NCBI RefSeq assembly: GCF_001540865.1
Contig: NC_033638.1
Coordinates: forward strand, 2,922,907 to 2,986,906
DNA: 64,000 bases
Direction of reading: 5' to 3'
DNA from: Ananas comosus
Taxonomy: Eukaryota > Streptophyta > Magnoliopsida > Poales > Bromeliaceae
The translations under genes were made by a program, and so were the position numbers. The stretch's first letter is position 1, and the number at the start of each line of letters is the position of its first letter. The notes under the pieces were generated by a model. That model did not search any database, was not told where the DNA came from, and worked only from the letters and a program-made list of their open reading frames with translations. Shown here piece by piece: positions 38,201 through 50,200 of this stretch.

Positions 38201-41200
38201 AATTAATTCATTACAACTCTGAGGATCAGGTAGCACATGTTTTTACTAAGCCATTACAGTCAGAAGCTTTTTAGAAATTTAGAGAAAAACTTGAAATTTG
38301 GACAGTTAAAAATTAAACGAAAATAAAAATATATATTAAAAAAAATAGTGGCCGGAGAAAAGTCAATTAATTAATTTTATGTGTTGACCAGTGCAAATTA
38401 ATGTTGACCGGTGCAAGTAAAAGGTGCTAGTGAAAGTTGTTGACTCGTGTTGCTGAACAGTGCATCCTCTGAGGAGTTGACAGTTGCAAATGAAAGTAAT
38501 TTATTGGTGCATTTTTAAATTAGTAGTTGCATCACTTGTAGTTATTAATAACTAACTAGATGTGTCTCTTGGTGTGAAAAGAGACGTCTTTTAATGCCTA
38601 AATATATAGTCTGGAGAAATGAATTTGTATCATAAATATAAGTTAACAAGTTGATAAAAAAAGGAGAAAAATGAAGAATAAGGTAATAGTGAGGGTGTCC
38701 TACAAAGAACTTGGAAAAAACAAATATTTTCTTAGAGAAGAAAAATATGGCGTTGATTATAGAGAGCAAATCCCTGGCAACGCAATCAACGAATAGGCAT
38801 GCAAGATTAGAAGTCTAATTTAAAAAAGGGGCAATTTCTTATATACCCCTGAAATGTTTCCGACTTTTCGATTTACCCCTCTTAGAAGGCTAATATTGAA
38901 AATACCCCTCCTACGTTCCAACCTATTTCTAATATACCCTTAGAGTTAAAATCTGTTAAGTAACACTGTTATCGCTGTAAAATTACTCTTTTGCCCTTTT
39001 CAAATATACCCTTCCACCATCATTGTCTTTCTTATTTGCACTTAAAGTCAGGGGCACAAAAAGTATTTCAACTTTTTGTCTTTTCTAATATACCCCTCTA
39101 CCGTAACCAACCTTTCTTATTTGCCCTTAAGTTAAGGGCAAAATTGGCATTTTAATTTTTTTTAACTGTGATAGATATTTAACTCACGTTTAACTCAGGT
39201 TAACTTAACAGGAGATAACTGCGGGGGTATTTTGCAATAACGGTGGAACATATGAGGGGCATTTTAGAAAGGAAAAAAAAGTAGGGGTAGATCGGATATT
39301 TTCAGATGCATGAGGGGTATATAGGCAATTATCCCTTTAAAAAAAGATAGCATTACAAGAAAAACTCCAAGATTATAAAGACCCAATCGAAGAAGATGAC
39401 GAAAGTTATGCGTAAACAAGCCTAAGGCAGAATGTTAGATTATAACCTTGTTTATTATTTTATTGTTTTATTCTTTTTGTTGAAGGATGTGTACCATATG
39501 AAAGGGTATGTCCCTTTGTAAGGTTGTGTCTTTTAATTTACGGATATGCCTTTTAATGTAGGGATGTTTCTTTTCATAAAGAGTTGTATCATTTCTTGGT
39601 CTATATATAGAGGGCATGTGATTTGTTGTGTAATGGATCCAAATATATGGTAATTGTACTAAGTTCATTTGTACTTAGTTTAGTCGTGCTTAAAGAAATT
39701 TGGCCTTTCTAATTTAAAATATTTTGTAGCTCCTTGAATATAGTTCTTGCCCGCCACGGCGCCAACATTTGGTATCAGAGCCTAGGTTTCTAGAAAGAAA
39801 CTTTGTAAAATAAAAATGGCCAATGAAATTCTCCTACCCCAATATTTATTAACAACAAAATCAACAATCGAGTTTCTAAGAATCCAGCGCTTTATGGCAG
39901 AAGTAAACGTACAGACACAAGATATTATTTTTTTCGTGAAGAAGTAAAAAAAAGGCATGTTGAATTAATTCATTGCAACTGCGAGGATAAGGTAGCAGAT
40001 ATTTTTACTAAGCCATTATAGTCAGAAGCTTTTTAGAAATTTAGAGAAAAACTCAAAATTCGAGTAGTTAAAAATTAAACCAAAATAAAAATATATATTA
40101 AAAAAGATAGTGGCTGGAGATGCGTCAATTAATTAATTTTCTGTGTCAACCGGTGCAAATTAATGTTGTTATGGTGTTGACCGGTGCAAGTAAAAGATGC
40201 AAGTGAAATTTGTTGACTGGTGCTGTTGAACACTGCATCCTCTGAGGAGTTGACTGGTGCAAATGAAAGTTGTTTATCAGTGCATTTTTAAATTAATAGT
40301 TGCATCACTTGTTGTTAATAATGACTAATTACATGTCTCTGTGTAAGAGACATCCTTTCATGCCTATACATGTATATAGTATGGAGAAATGAATTTGTAT
40401 TATAAATATAAGTTAACAAGTTGATAAAAAAAAGAAAGAGAAAAATGTAGAATAAGGTAATAGGGAGGGTGTCCTACAAAAATCTACTTCAAGAATATTG
40501 TGAAAAGATGAAGATACCTCTACCATAATATCGCATTTATCAAGAGGGACCTATTCATGTTCTGAAATTTTATTCTTGTTGAATTCAGTAATTCACATTA
40601 CATAGGAGATAAAAGGAAGACTACGAAGGAAGTGGAATAGGATGTGGCGCATTTTGCTTTCATGATTACTATGGGTATGATCTCTCTTGATCAAAAGAAT
40701 ATTTATTTAAAGAAACTTGCAAAGAATTTGGAAAGAGCAAATATTTCCTTAGAGAAGGAAATATGGTGTCGATTATAGAGAACAAATAACTGAAGAACGC
40801 AATCAACGAACATGCATGCAAGATTAGAAGTCTAATTTCAGAAAAGATAGCAATACAAGGAAAACTCCAAGATTATGAAGACCCAATCGAAGAAGATGAC
40901 GAAAGTTATGCATAAACAAGCTTAAGCGGGAATGTTAGATTATAAACTTGTTTATTATTTTATTGTTTTATTCTTTTTGTTGAAGGATGTCTACCCTATA
41001 AAATGATATGTCCCTTTGTAAGGTTGTGTCTTTTAGTTTAGGGATATGTCTTTTAATGTAGGGATGTTTCTTTTAATGAAGAGTTGTATCGTCTCATGCT
41101 CTATATATAGATGGCATGTGATTTGTCGCGTAATGAATCCAAAAATATGGTAATTGTACTAAGTTCAGTTATACTTAAGTTCAGTCGTACATAAATAATT

Positions 41201-44200
41201 TTGGCCTTTCTAATTTAAAATACTTTATAGCTCTTTTATTGCTTGACCCATGTTAGTATGGTGAGTAGATGCAGGGATTTAGAAAGGGGCTTTATATGAA
41301 GTTCCAAATACTCCGTAACGTTTTATGATATGTTTGTCCAAACGCTCTTTAATGTTTTATGATATGTTTGGTTTGTAGTTAAGTAAGAAATAGAAAGCAA
41401 CATTGAATGTAGATTACGATATCTAAGGAATTCTCGCGATACAATAACAGTATGGGTAACAAGTAAAGCATAATTAACCAATTCTAATCAACTTACTGTT
41501 GGCTGTTGATAACCACAATCATGCAACACTAAGCTTGACGAAATGAAAAACAGAAGATCATCTTAATTCAAGTCTTTAGCAACCGATACAAAGTCAAAAG
41601 GAAAAAAACCTCGGGATCTTTTTCAAGATCTTCAGCATCTATTACTGGTGGAGGGTTCCCAAGCTCACATAGCTCGCTATATATGGCGACAAGTCCTGCC
41701 AAACCCAGCTCTAGAAAAGATAACGGCACAACTTTGTCGAATGATGGCTGACAAGTTATGCAAGAACAGCTATTCAATAGGCAACCAAAAGAATTTGTTT
41801 CTTGAGAATAAAAAAGATGATGTGATACACAAACAAATTTTGTTTTAAACTTAAGCAGCCAAAATAACAAGAATAAGTTCGAAAACAGAGTCTACATAAT
41901 AAACTAATCACGTTTGCAAACCTTTCTTGAACTTCTGATATGACAAGTTAGGTGGCAAATAACATGGAAATAGCGGTTCTAACAATATGAAATAAAGAAC
42001 ATAATACAATAGTAACATATGAGGTAACACTAAAGTTAATAAGTATTAGAAAATTAAAAAGGGTTCTTGCTGAGAGCAGGTATTAAACAAGTTTGCAAGA
42101 AGTGCAGCTTTCCTACACAACACTGATCTCTTCTTTTAAGCCCTTGACCATGAAACATAAGACCATGTGCAAAATATTCCTTTTAAAGGAAAATAAAAGG
42201 GAAAAAAAAGAAAAAAGAGAAAAAGAGAGGATCTAGGACTAGGACCCTTGAATGCAGGACCAAGTGACCTAGTCAATTGGGACCCATTGGTTCGATTCAA
42301 TAGGCCTTTCAAATCAAATTCGGGTCTGAACCGAATTAATATCTCTTTGCATTATTAGAATTTTTATTACCATATAAGATTAGATCTACATATGGATAAT
42401 TGTATTTTAACTTCCTTTTTAGATAGGTACTAGGATTTGATTAGAATTTGATATGTAGTAGAATTATTGATTTCTTTCCACGTTTGTTTTCCTAGTAGTA
42501 CTTAAAGCTCTATAAATAAGGCCCTAAGCCTCCCTCCTGTATTATGATTTAATGGAAGCTTGAAAGTTTGAGATTAATAAATTTGTATGGAGCTTTTTAA
42601 GCACCATAATCCCCTTCACAAAAGAATCGCCCTAAAAAGAGTACCGTACGGGAGTGAATCTGCTTCATGAGTGAATCCTAATTATCTTTCCTATCTTCTT
42701 CATTTCTTTCTTTTTGATTTTTCTAAATTTTCTTTTTTCTTTAATTTCGGTAATTTTCATAATTTCTTTATTTTTTTCAATTCCAAAAATATTTCTAAAA
42801 GAATAAAAAAAAAACCTAGAAATTAAAAAATCTTTCAAAAACTATTAACACATCTATGCTAAGGGAGAAACCAAATGTGTCCTACAATTGACCATGTCAC
42901 CTCCTTGAGAAAAAGTTTTTAAGACTCACATGTATATTAGCACATGAAATCACATGGGTATGGCCGCAAATTGATCGCCATACCCATAGCCAGCTTTCCC
43001 TCTCCCCACCCCTTCTCTTTCTCTCTCACCTTTTCTCAATACGTACTTATCTTCATCCCTCCCCCCACCTAAAACTTTTTCACAATGAAATATTTGAAGT
43101 AAGAAGGGAACCAAAAAGCGCTTAAAAGCAATGTAGCATGGTTTTGAGAAGCATAGGTTGTTTTGTGCCTAAAATTTATCACAATAGATTTTATAACTAT
43201 ATTGTTGCAATGACTTTTGATGTGGTGTGGGCATTTGTTATATATATATTTTTACTTCATGAGAAATGTGTTCTCTCTTTGGTTGTGAAAAAACTTTGCA
43301 CGCATTTGCTCCTTAAGGGCGTTATTTACGAAGGGCATGTTGGATTAAGTATTATTATTATATTTTGCTTCTCTAAACTAGGTTTTATACCTATAAACAT
43401 GTTTTGGTGATAAGTTTTATATGAACTGATTTTACATGTAATTTACTAACGTTCCATTTAATTCGTGAAATTCAATATATATAACAATCATTGGTTTTGA
43501 AATCCTAATTTATCAGGATTTATTCATTTCTCTTTTCTGAAAAATAAAAGGACTACAATTTTGCAACATGGCATGATCCCCGTTGGTCAACGCCACACTC
43601 AACCTCTAGTACGCCTTTGACGTTGTAAACGTCAGGAGCCTCAATGGTGCAGCATGGTGGACCCCAACATTCCAATGCTGCGTCAACGCCATTCTCTGAT
43701 CCATCGCCAACTGCACTCGTGGGGCGCCTCCGCGAGGTCCCGATCTGGCGCTACTTGATGATGCCTTCAGCTTGAATAACGAGAGGTATTCGCTTCGATA
43801 TAGTGTAAGTGTTCCATTTCATCTTTTACTCGCATATAATATTTACCATCAAGTCCTGTTTTCTTCGCTAGGTGGATCTACTTGAGTTTTAAATTTGTGG
43901 GCTTATATTTACTGCTAACTGAAAGGGAAAAATATGGTTGCTAGGTTCTTATTCTTCATTTTGTATAACTAATTATCCATGCATTATGTTGACTTGCGAT
44001 ATGAAAAGCTAATTCACGAAGAATTTAGTGTTCAATGTAAATTCAATGTACTAGACGTTGTTCAAAAGTTAGAGAGGCTAGGCATTGTTGTAATATCCGA
44101 GATTTTGACCGTGTAGCTAAACCCTCTATTAATGATGTTTTTGTGTGTAATGTAATTACATAAGCACTCGTCAAGTTTCAGGAGAAAACGGATTAGGACG

Positions 44201-47200
44201 GAAAAGTTACGCGATCTGTACTAATCACTTAAAGTGAATAATAACTCCGGTTTTCCGGAGAAGCCAATGAGTGGAGATGGCTTCTGGTGCGTATTGGACT
44301 TCTGGTGCATATTGGACTCCGTTCATATTGATCCAATAGCTCATTTTCGACGGTTCGGCTATCCTGGACCCAATGGCACTAATGGATTTGGGTTCTGATG
44401 CACGGTTTTCAAGAAAAAGAGTTTTATTGGATTTATATGTATTGGTGTGGTTTTTGGAGATTGGAGAGGGTTGGTTTTGTCGCAAATCAGCGACCAAATC
44501 GGATGAAACGAAATGGTAGATTCGATGCCCCAGTCGTGCTGAACACGCTGGCGCAATCCGATCGAAAATCCGACGGACGGATCTCTAGGAATCTTGAAAT
44601 GTTCGCTGAGGGGTCGAAGTTGGCAAAACGTAAATTTCGCATAAAACCCAATATTTTATGTACCGTTTTGCGTGATTTCGAACGTCGAGATGCGTACGCG
44701 TATATTATGCGCGCCGTGAAGGGCTGTGATTGGAATACCCCTTGCTAAGGGACTAAAATGCAATTTCGTCGACTTATATATATGTATGTTGGGGTTTTTC
44801 ATGCAACCCTAACCCTAATTGTTGCCCTAGCTCCCTCAGACGCGCCCCTATAACTTCCATCACCTCCCAGCACCCTGCCGCACCTACCCCGGCCACCATC
44901 GACCTGCTCCAGCCGCCGGAAGAGACCTCCATTGCCTTCTCCCTCCACATTGTCTCAATCACCTCAGCCGGCATTCTCGGGGAACCACCACAAGCATCAA
45001 AGTCTTCATCCTCTGGCTGAGACCCACCTCCGGCGCCGTCCCAGCCGGTCCCCGCCGCCCACGCGCGCCGCCGGCACCGCCTGTGCAACCCGCGGCCAGC
45101 CCGGGTCAGCTCGGGCCGAGCTCAGTTAAGCTCGAGGCCCGCGTGCTGTANACTTAGAAAAATTTCTATGCAGCCCGGTCCCTGGCCCAAATCTGCTTAG
45201 CGAGTTCGGGTTGAAGACGGGTCGAATCGGGTTGTCAAGTAGGTCCAAACCCAACCCGCTGTGGGAAACTCAAGGGTTATGAAACTCATGGGAGTTATGG
45301 GTGACTCTTGAGCTTTTGGCATTTATGAGGGCTCATAATGTGGGTTCATTATGTATGTAGTGGGTGAGTTGAAAATGCACCTTTAGGCCTATAAATAGAG
45401 GGGTTGGCTAAGGCCATGACACACAAGAGAGAGTATGTGTATGTGAGTTGTAATTCTCATTTTCTAAGTAGTGTAGTACCTAGCGTTTTGAGAGAACATC
45501 TGCCTCTTTCTCTTTGTCATTTTCCTTTGCATACTTAGTCGTAGGACGCGAAGGTCCGGACTAGCAATAGGGACGAAGGCTTGCCCATCTTCGAGCAGGA
45601 AGGCGGGCGCCGCACGGGCTTTGCGAACAGAAACGCTAAGGCCGTGACACCGTGCTCCCATTGGTCCTGTAAGCCTTAATTATATTATCGGCACACTGTT
45701 TAGGGTTTCCGATCCGAAGACACTCCGATAATTTCGAAAGTGAGCACGATGATCCCTGCTTCGTGCTGAACATCGTGCTCAACTCCGTGGGGGTCAACAA
45801 TGCCCCATTTTGCGTGTTAGACGCGATTTAGGCTCTATGCGCGCTGTTTCACTGAAGTTCGCGTCGCTCGCGCGCTCGCCACAATGGCCGGCAGTGCTCC
45901 GAAGTGTGAGCACAGCCTCCAGCACGCCGAGATCTGTCAGCGGGTGTCTCGGCTTGGCTGGAAGATCCTCGGCTTGCGTTGTCGGGCCATAAAAGCCAGG
46001 AAATCACATAAAATAATGTGATTATATGTAACCGGGAGGGTTTTTACGCAATTGTGCTTGTTGTGGTCGCTGTTGGCAACGTGTTTGGGCAGTGGGTGAC
46101 CTCTGGACTGGTTGTCCAAGGCCCCAAGCCTTTCCGGAAATCAAATGTTGATTTCCGGTGCGTTTTTTAGCGAAATCCGCCGACGGAACGCATTTTCAAT
46201 TCGGGATTCTTTTGACGGTGCCTCGAGGTAGATCTTGTGGTCGCTGAGCCTTGTTGGCTGGTCACTCGTGTTGTTTCGAGAGTTCGGAAACGACGGGTGA
46301 GCAATGGAGGGTTCCGGTGTCGAATTGGACACTTCCGGGAACTCGGATTGGAACGATTATCCGACGATAATCGTTTAGGTATGAGGCGATGTGATTGCTA
46401 CCAAGTCCCATGTATAATGGTGTTTAGTGGTAGCGGGTGACTCGTAGCACGAGTCGGTGAGTTCCGGGACAGTTCGTGGGTCCCGGCAGAGTCCCGGTGT
46501 GATTTTCGGGACTTCCGGCAAGTTCGGCAATCGATTTTGGGAAACCGATTCCCGTAGGTTATTGGTGGGGATTGTGAGTTAGTGTTCTGTATTTGTGGGT
46601 TTGGATACTAACCCGGTAGATCCTTCGTAGGTCCGGTTGACCTTCTTCAGAAGGGAGATCATGCTACGTACGTACAGGTGGGTACTTCGACCCGAAGTCG
46701 ATACAGTGGTGCACGCTCGGTGACATTCCTTTCACTCTTTCCTTGTTGTTTATCTTGCATATTATATGTTGAGCCTAGCACCTATACCATGCTTCTTTAT
46801 TGCTCTACTTAGTTGGTTGCATACCCAGTATCATATTTTAGAAGTAGAGCGGTTTTGTGATTATCTATGAGATTGACCTAGTTGGTCGGTTCTTGTATCT
46901 CGTACCTGTGACCTATTCGGTCGATTCACTACATCTGTTATTGTGATCTATTTGGTCAGTTGGACTACTTGGTGACCTACGCGGTCGGTATACCCTAAGG
47001 GGTTGGATTGTCAGCTAGTTGCCGATGTTCGGCTATTGAACATATCAGCATCGATCGCCACTGCTCGTACGCATTTCACGAACACCAGCGATCTGATCCA
47101 CCGCAAGAGGGTGTTCTTTTTCGGAAAAGTGGTTGGGAGTGCGAGCCCGTGAGCCAGAGGGGTTATATGCTTTCAGACCCAAGAGCTTATGCTGGGGTCA

Positions 47201-50200
47201 TGGGCCTGAGGTGTTGCGGACCAATATGGCTTGTTTCTGTTTGGAGCAGTTGTGGCATGGGCCTGAGGTGTTGCGGACCAATATGGCTTGTTTCTGATTG
47301 GGTACTTTTGGACTTGTCGTCCGGTTGATGCATACATACAGTAGCGATAGTTGTACATTTATACATCTTGTTCATTTATTCTCGTTGCTACTGTATTTCA
47401 CTTACCGATATTGTTGTTTATCCTCCTTGACTGGTGAGCATCCCTCGCCCTCGTCGGCTTGCGGTACCCACTGGGAGGGGAGACATGTTTACATGTTCTC
47501 ACCCCCCACCTCCATTACAGGTGACATCGCGGGTCCTAGTGGGACGGATCGTGAGGAGCGTACTTAGCGATCATTAGAGCCACCGTCCAGTCATTTGGTT
47601 TAACTCTTAACTCCGTTCTTTTAAATAAATGACTTAGACAGCATCATGGTTCAGTAATTTTATGTGAGTTGAATATTTGGGTTTTATAAATGTAATAAAA
47701 AACTTGTGGATTCTTGTGAAATAAAAATGGTTTTCTACCCCTCGAGGTAGCGAGTTTTTGAAAGGAAAAGATTTCCGTGTAGGAAACAATTTTTAAAACG
47801 GTTTTCTCAGTTTTCATGAATTAGTGTTTTAAAACGAGTTTCCAAGTAGGAAACATTTTAAACTAATAGTTGTGGATTTATGAATAACTCTGGTTGTGAT
47901 TGTGAATGGTGTATGATTATGTGTATGTGCATATGTGTGGTTGTATCCTGTTTGGCAAATCTTGTATCTTGTACTTGTGCGACGCCGTGCAAATACAGGA
48001 GAGACTCTGTCCGTGTGAACAGTGGACTCCCTGTATTTGTGGCGGATCTGGCATACCCTGGGGATCAGGTTTTTCAAAAAAAAAAAAAATTTTGGGCACT
48101 TTCACTTTACTTTTAAATCAAAAAGGGATCTTGGGGCGTGACAATTGTAGCAGAAGGTAGGGTAGGGGACGGCGGTGGGGTGAGATTGGAGAGGATGGGT
48201 GTGTGGCGCGACAGAGGTGGGGTCGGGGGTAGGGTTGCAGCCATAGGTCGCAGGTCACCGGAGCCGACGTCTAGTAAGGAGAGGAGATGGGCCAGCGCAA
48301 TCTAAGGAAAGTGTTATTATTTAAAGAAACCAATGAAAATCTTTTCTCAATGCACTTTCTGGCTGCATAAATTACGTTCAACCCGCAACACCAAAAGGGT
48401 CCATGGACCTAATTCTAGTCTAGGTATCATACCGCATATGTTTCTCACTAAAGCCAAGGACAGCGAAGGAATATTACCCAAACAACAAGAACATGCTAAG
48501 AAAAATAGCAACACAACAATACTCTTTCATGGTGTAAGGAAGTGAATTCTCGAAATCCGAGGATTGTACTTCATTCAGGATCGACTAACTGTCGAGAGAA
48601 TACCCTTTGTGGGAGTTGAAAATGTCCAAAACACAAAAAGTGCTTTGGAGTTGAGTCCGCGAGAGCAAATAAGCAAAAATCTGGACTTGGCAGACTCTGC
48701 TCTCGGGGACGGGTCCCCCTCCAGGGACCGATCCCCGTAGCTACAGTAGCAGGGTTGCTCGATGCAACCGGTCCCTGGTAGGGAGGGACCGGTCCCTGTA
48801 GGTGAAAACCGGAAAAAATGTCGAAATTTGGCTAAGTCCTGAAAATCGAGCTCTCGGGGACCGGTCTCTCAGGTGAGGACCGGTCTCCCGAGGACCGGTC
48901 TCCCGGGGAGAGACCGGTTCCCGAGCGCGTGCGCCCAAGGGAGGCCCTCGGGGACCGGTCCCAAGTCGGGGAGACCGGTCCCTCCGCGCGAATTCTGCCC
49001 AGTAAAGGCAGTGCACAGGATTAAAAGTTGAGGGGTTTTTATGCAAAATGGCATTAGTTAGGGGGGGATTAGAGGGGCTGAGCCCTCTTCCTCTCTCACC
49101 CTCACTCACACTCTCTCCCTCTCTTTCTCTCTTGCTCTCTCTCTCTCTAGAAAAGAAAGGAGAAGAAGAGAAACAAGAAGGAAAGGAAGAAGAAGAACAA
49201 GAAGGAGAAGAAGAAGGAGATCAAGAGGAAGGCTTTGGACACCTTCATCTCCCTCTCATCTTCTCTTTGGAGTAGCTCTAGAGGTAAGCTACTAAACCAT
49301 AGCTTGTAAAACTTAGGGTTTTTGGGTTTTGAGCTTTGAAATGGGTCAAATGGACCCTAAGCATGCTTCTAAGTAGATCAATCCCAAGAATCTAGGGATT
49401 TATTGGATGGTTTGCTATAGGTGCAAACCTAGGGCTCCAAAATGGGGTTTTTGAGAAGTATGAGATTGATCTCATTTGAAGCCTTGGAAACCTAATTGCT
49501 AGGTCACAAAACGTGGGGGCGAAGTCGGTTTTAGCATTCGGCGAGCCGGCGTGAAGTTCTCGGCACAATAGGGCCGAATTAGCATTGACTTGGGCAAGGA
49601 AGGCTAAAGCCTTTTCGTGGGGTTCGCCGAGAAGAATTTCCAAAGCCTCTACATCGATTAAAGGTGGGGGGTACCATCCCGAAGCTTTCGAACTCCTTTC
49701 TATGTCTTAGATTGCATTTAATCTCATCTCTTACATGTTGCATTGTAGGATTGTATAGTAACTCCATTCCTTATGCTTTCTAATTGATAACCTAGTGTAC
49801 TTGGAACGCTTGGTAACTTAGATAGGTGAGGATTGAGTCGGAACGTGAATCCTATGATGCGAGAGAAAAGAGATGAACCCGATGGGGGTGTTGATGACAT
49901 AGAAAATAGTGTTAATGTTAAAGAACAAACGAGTGGCATCCAAATGTTAAATGATGACGAGTGGCATTAATGTAGCGTAAATGACGCTAGAGGTTTGAGA
50001 ACCTAGGGATAGATGGATCCCTTAGAAAATGCCTTGTGGACAAGAACTTAGCAAACCTAAGTAACCTCACATGGAGAGGTTGTCGATGAGTCGATTGAGA
50101 CATTGACCCTAGTGATAGGGCTTCCTCACTTAGAGAGGATTGATTGGGTTGTGGACCCTAGTAGTAGTACTTCCTCACTTGGAGAGGATTGGATTGGGTT

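Larger units (their letters stand above)
37703..41239 (+). mobile_element. Copia deletion derivative with three LTRs
   Basis: The order is LTR (37703-38003), interior, LTR (39433-39767), interior, truncated LTR (40933-41239). Each LTR starts TGTTAGATTATAA; the first two end CCAACA and are followed by TTTGGTATCAGAGC, the initiator-Met tRNA primer site. Each interior begins almost at once inside the C-terminal part of copia RNase H, so gag, protease, integrase and most of RT are deleted. Tandem LTR-interior-LTR-interior-LTR arrays arise by unequal recombination. The last LTR lacks its final 50 bp or so. Antisense to the host gene. Confidence 0.85.
44089..48143 (+). mobile_element. Gypsy solo LTR, family Gy-A (copy A3)
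   Basis: It starts TGTAATATCCGAGATT and ends TTGGGGCGTGACA, flanked by a perfect 5-bp duplication ATTGT (44084-44088, 48144-48148). It is 4055 bp including a nested 504-bp element. TATATATATG near 44775 is a possible TATA box, leaving a leader of over 3 kb. No coding interior. An isolated N lies at 45151. Intron 4, antisense to the host gene. Confidence 0.92.

Noticed and set aside
43138..43410. 90-codon plus-strand hydrophobic frame in intron 4
   Set aside because: AT-rich sequence gives a hydrophobic translation by chance. No conserved domain.
49085..49150. CT-rich tract as a host splice polypyrimidine signal
   Set aside because: It is on the strand opposite to the host gene and belongs to the Gy-B leader.
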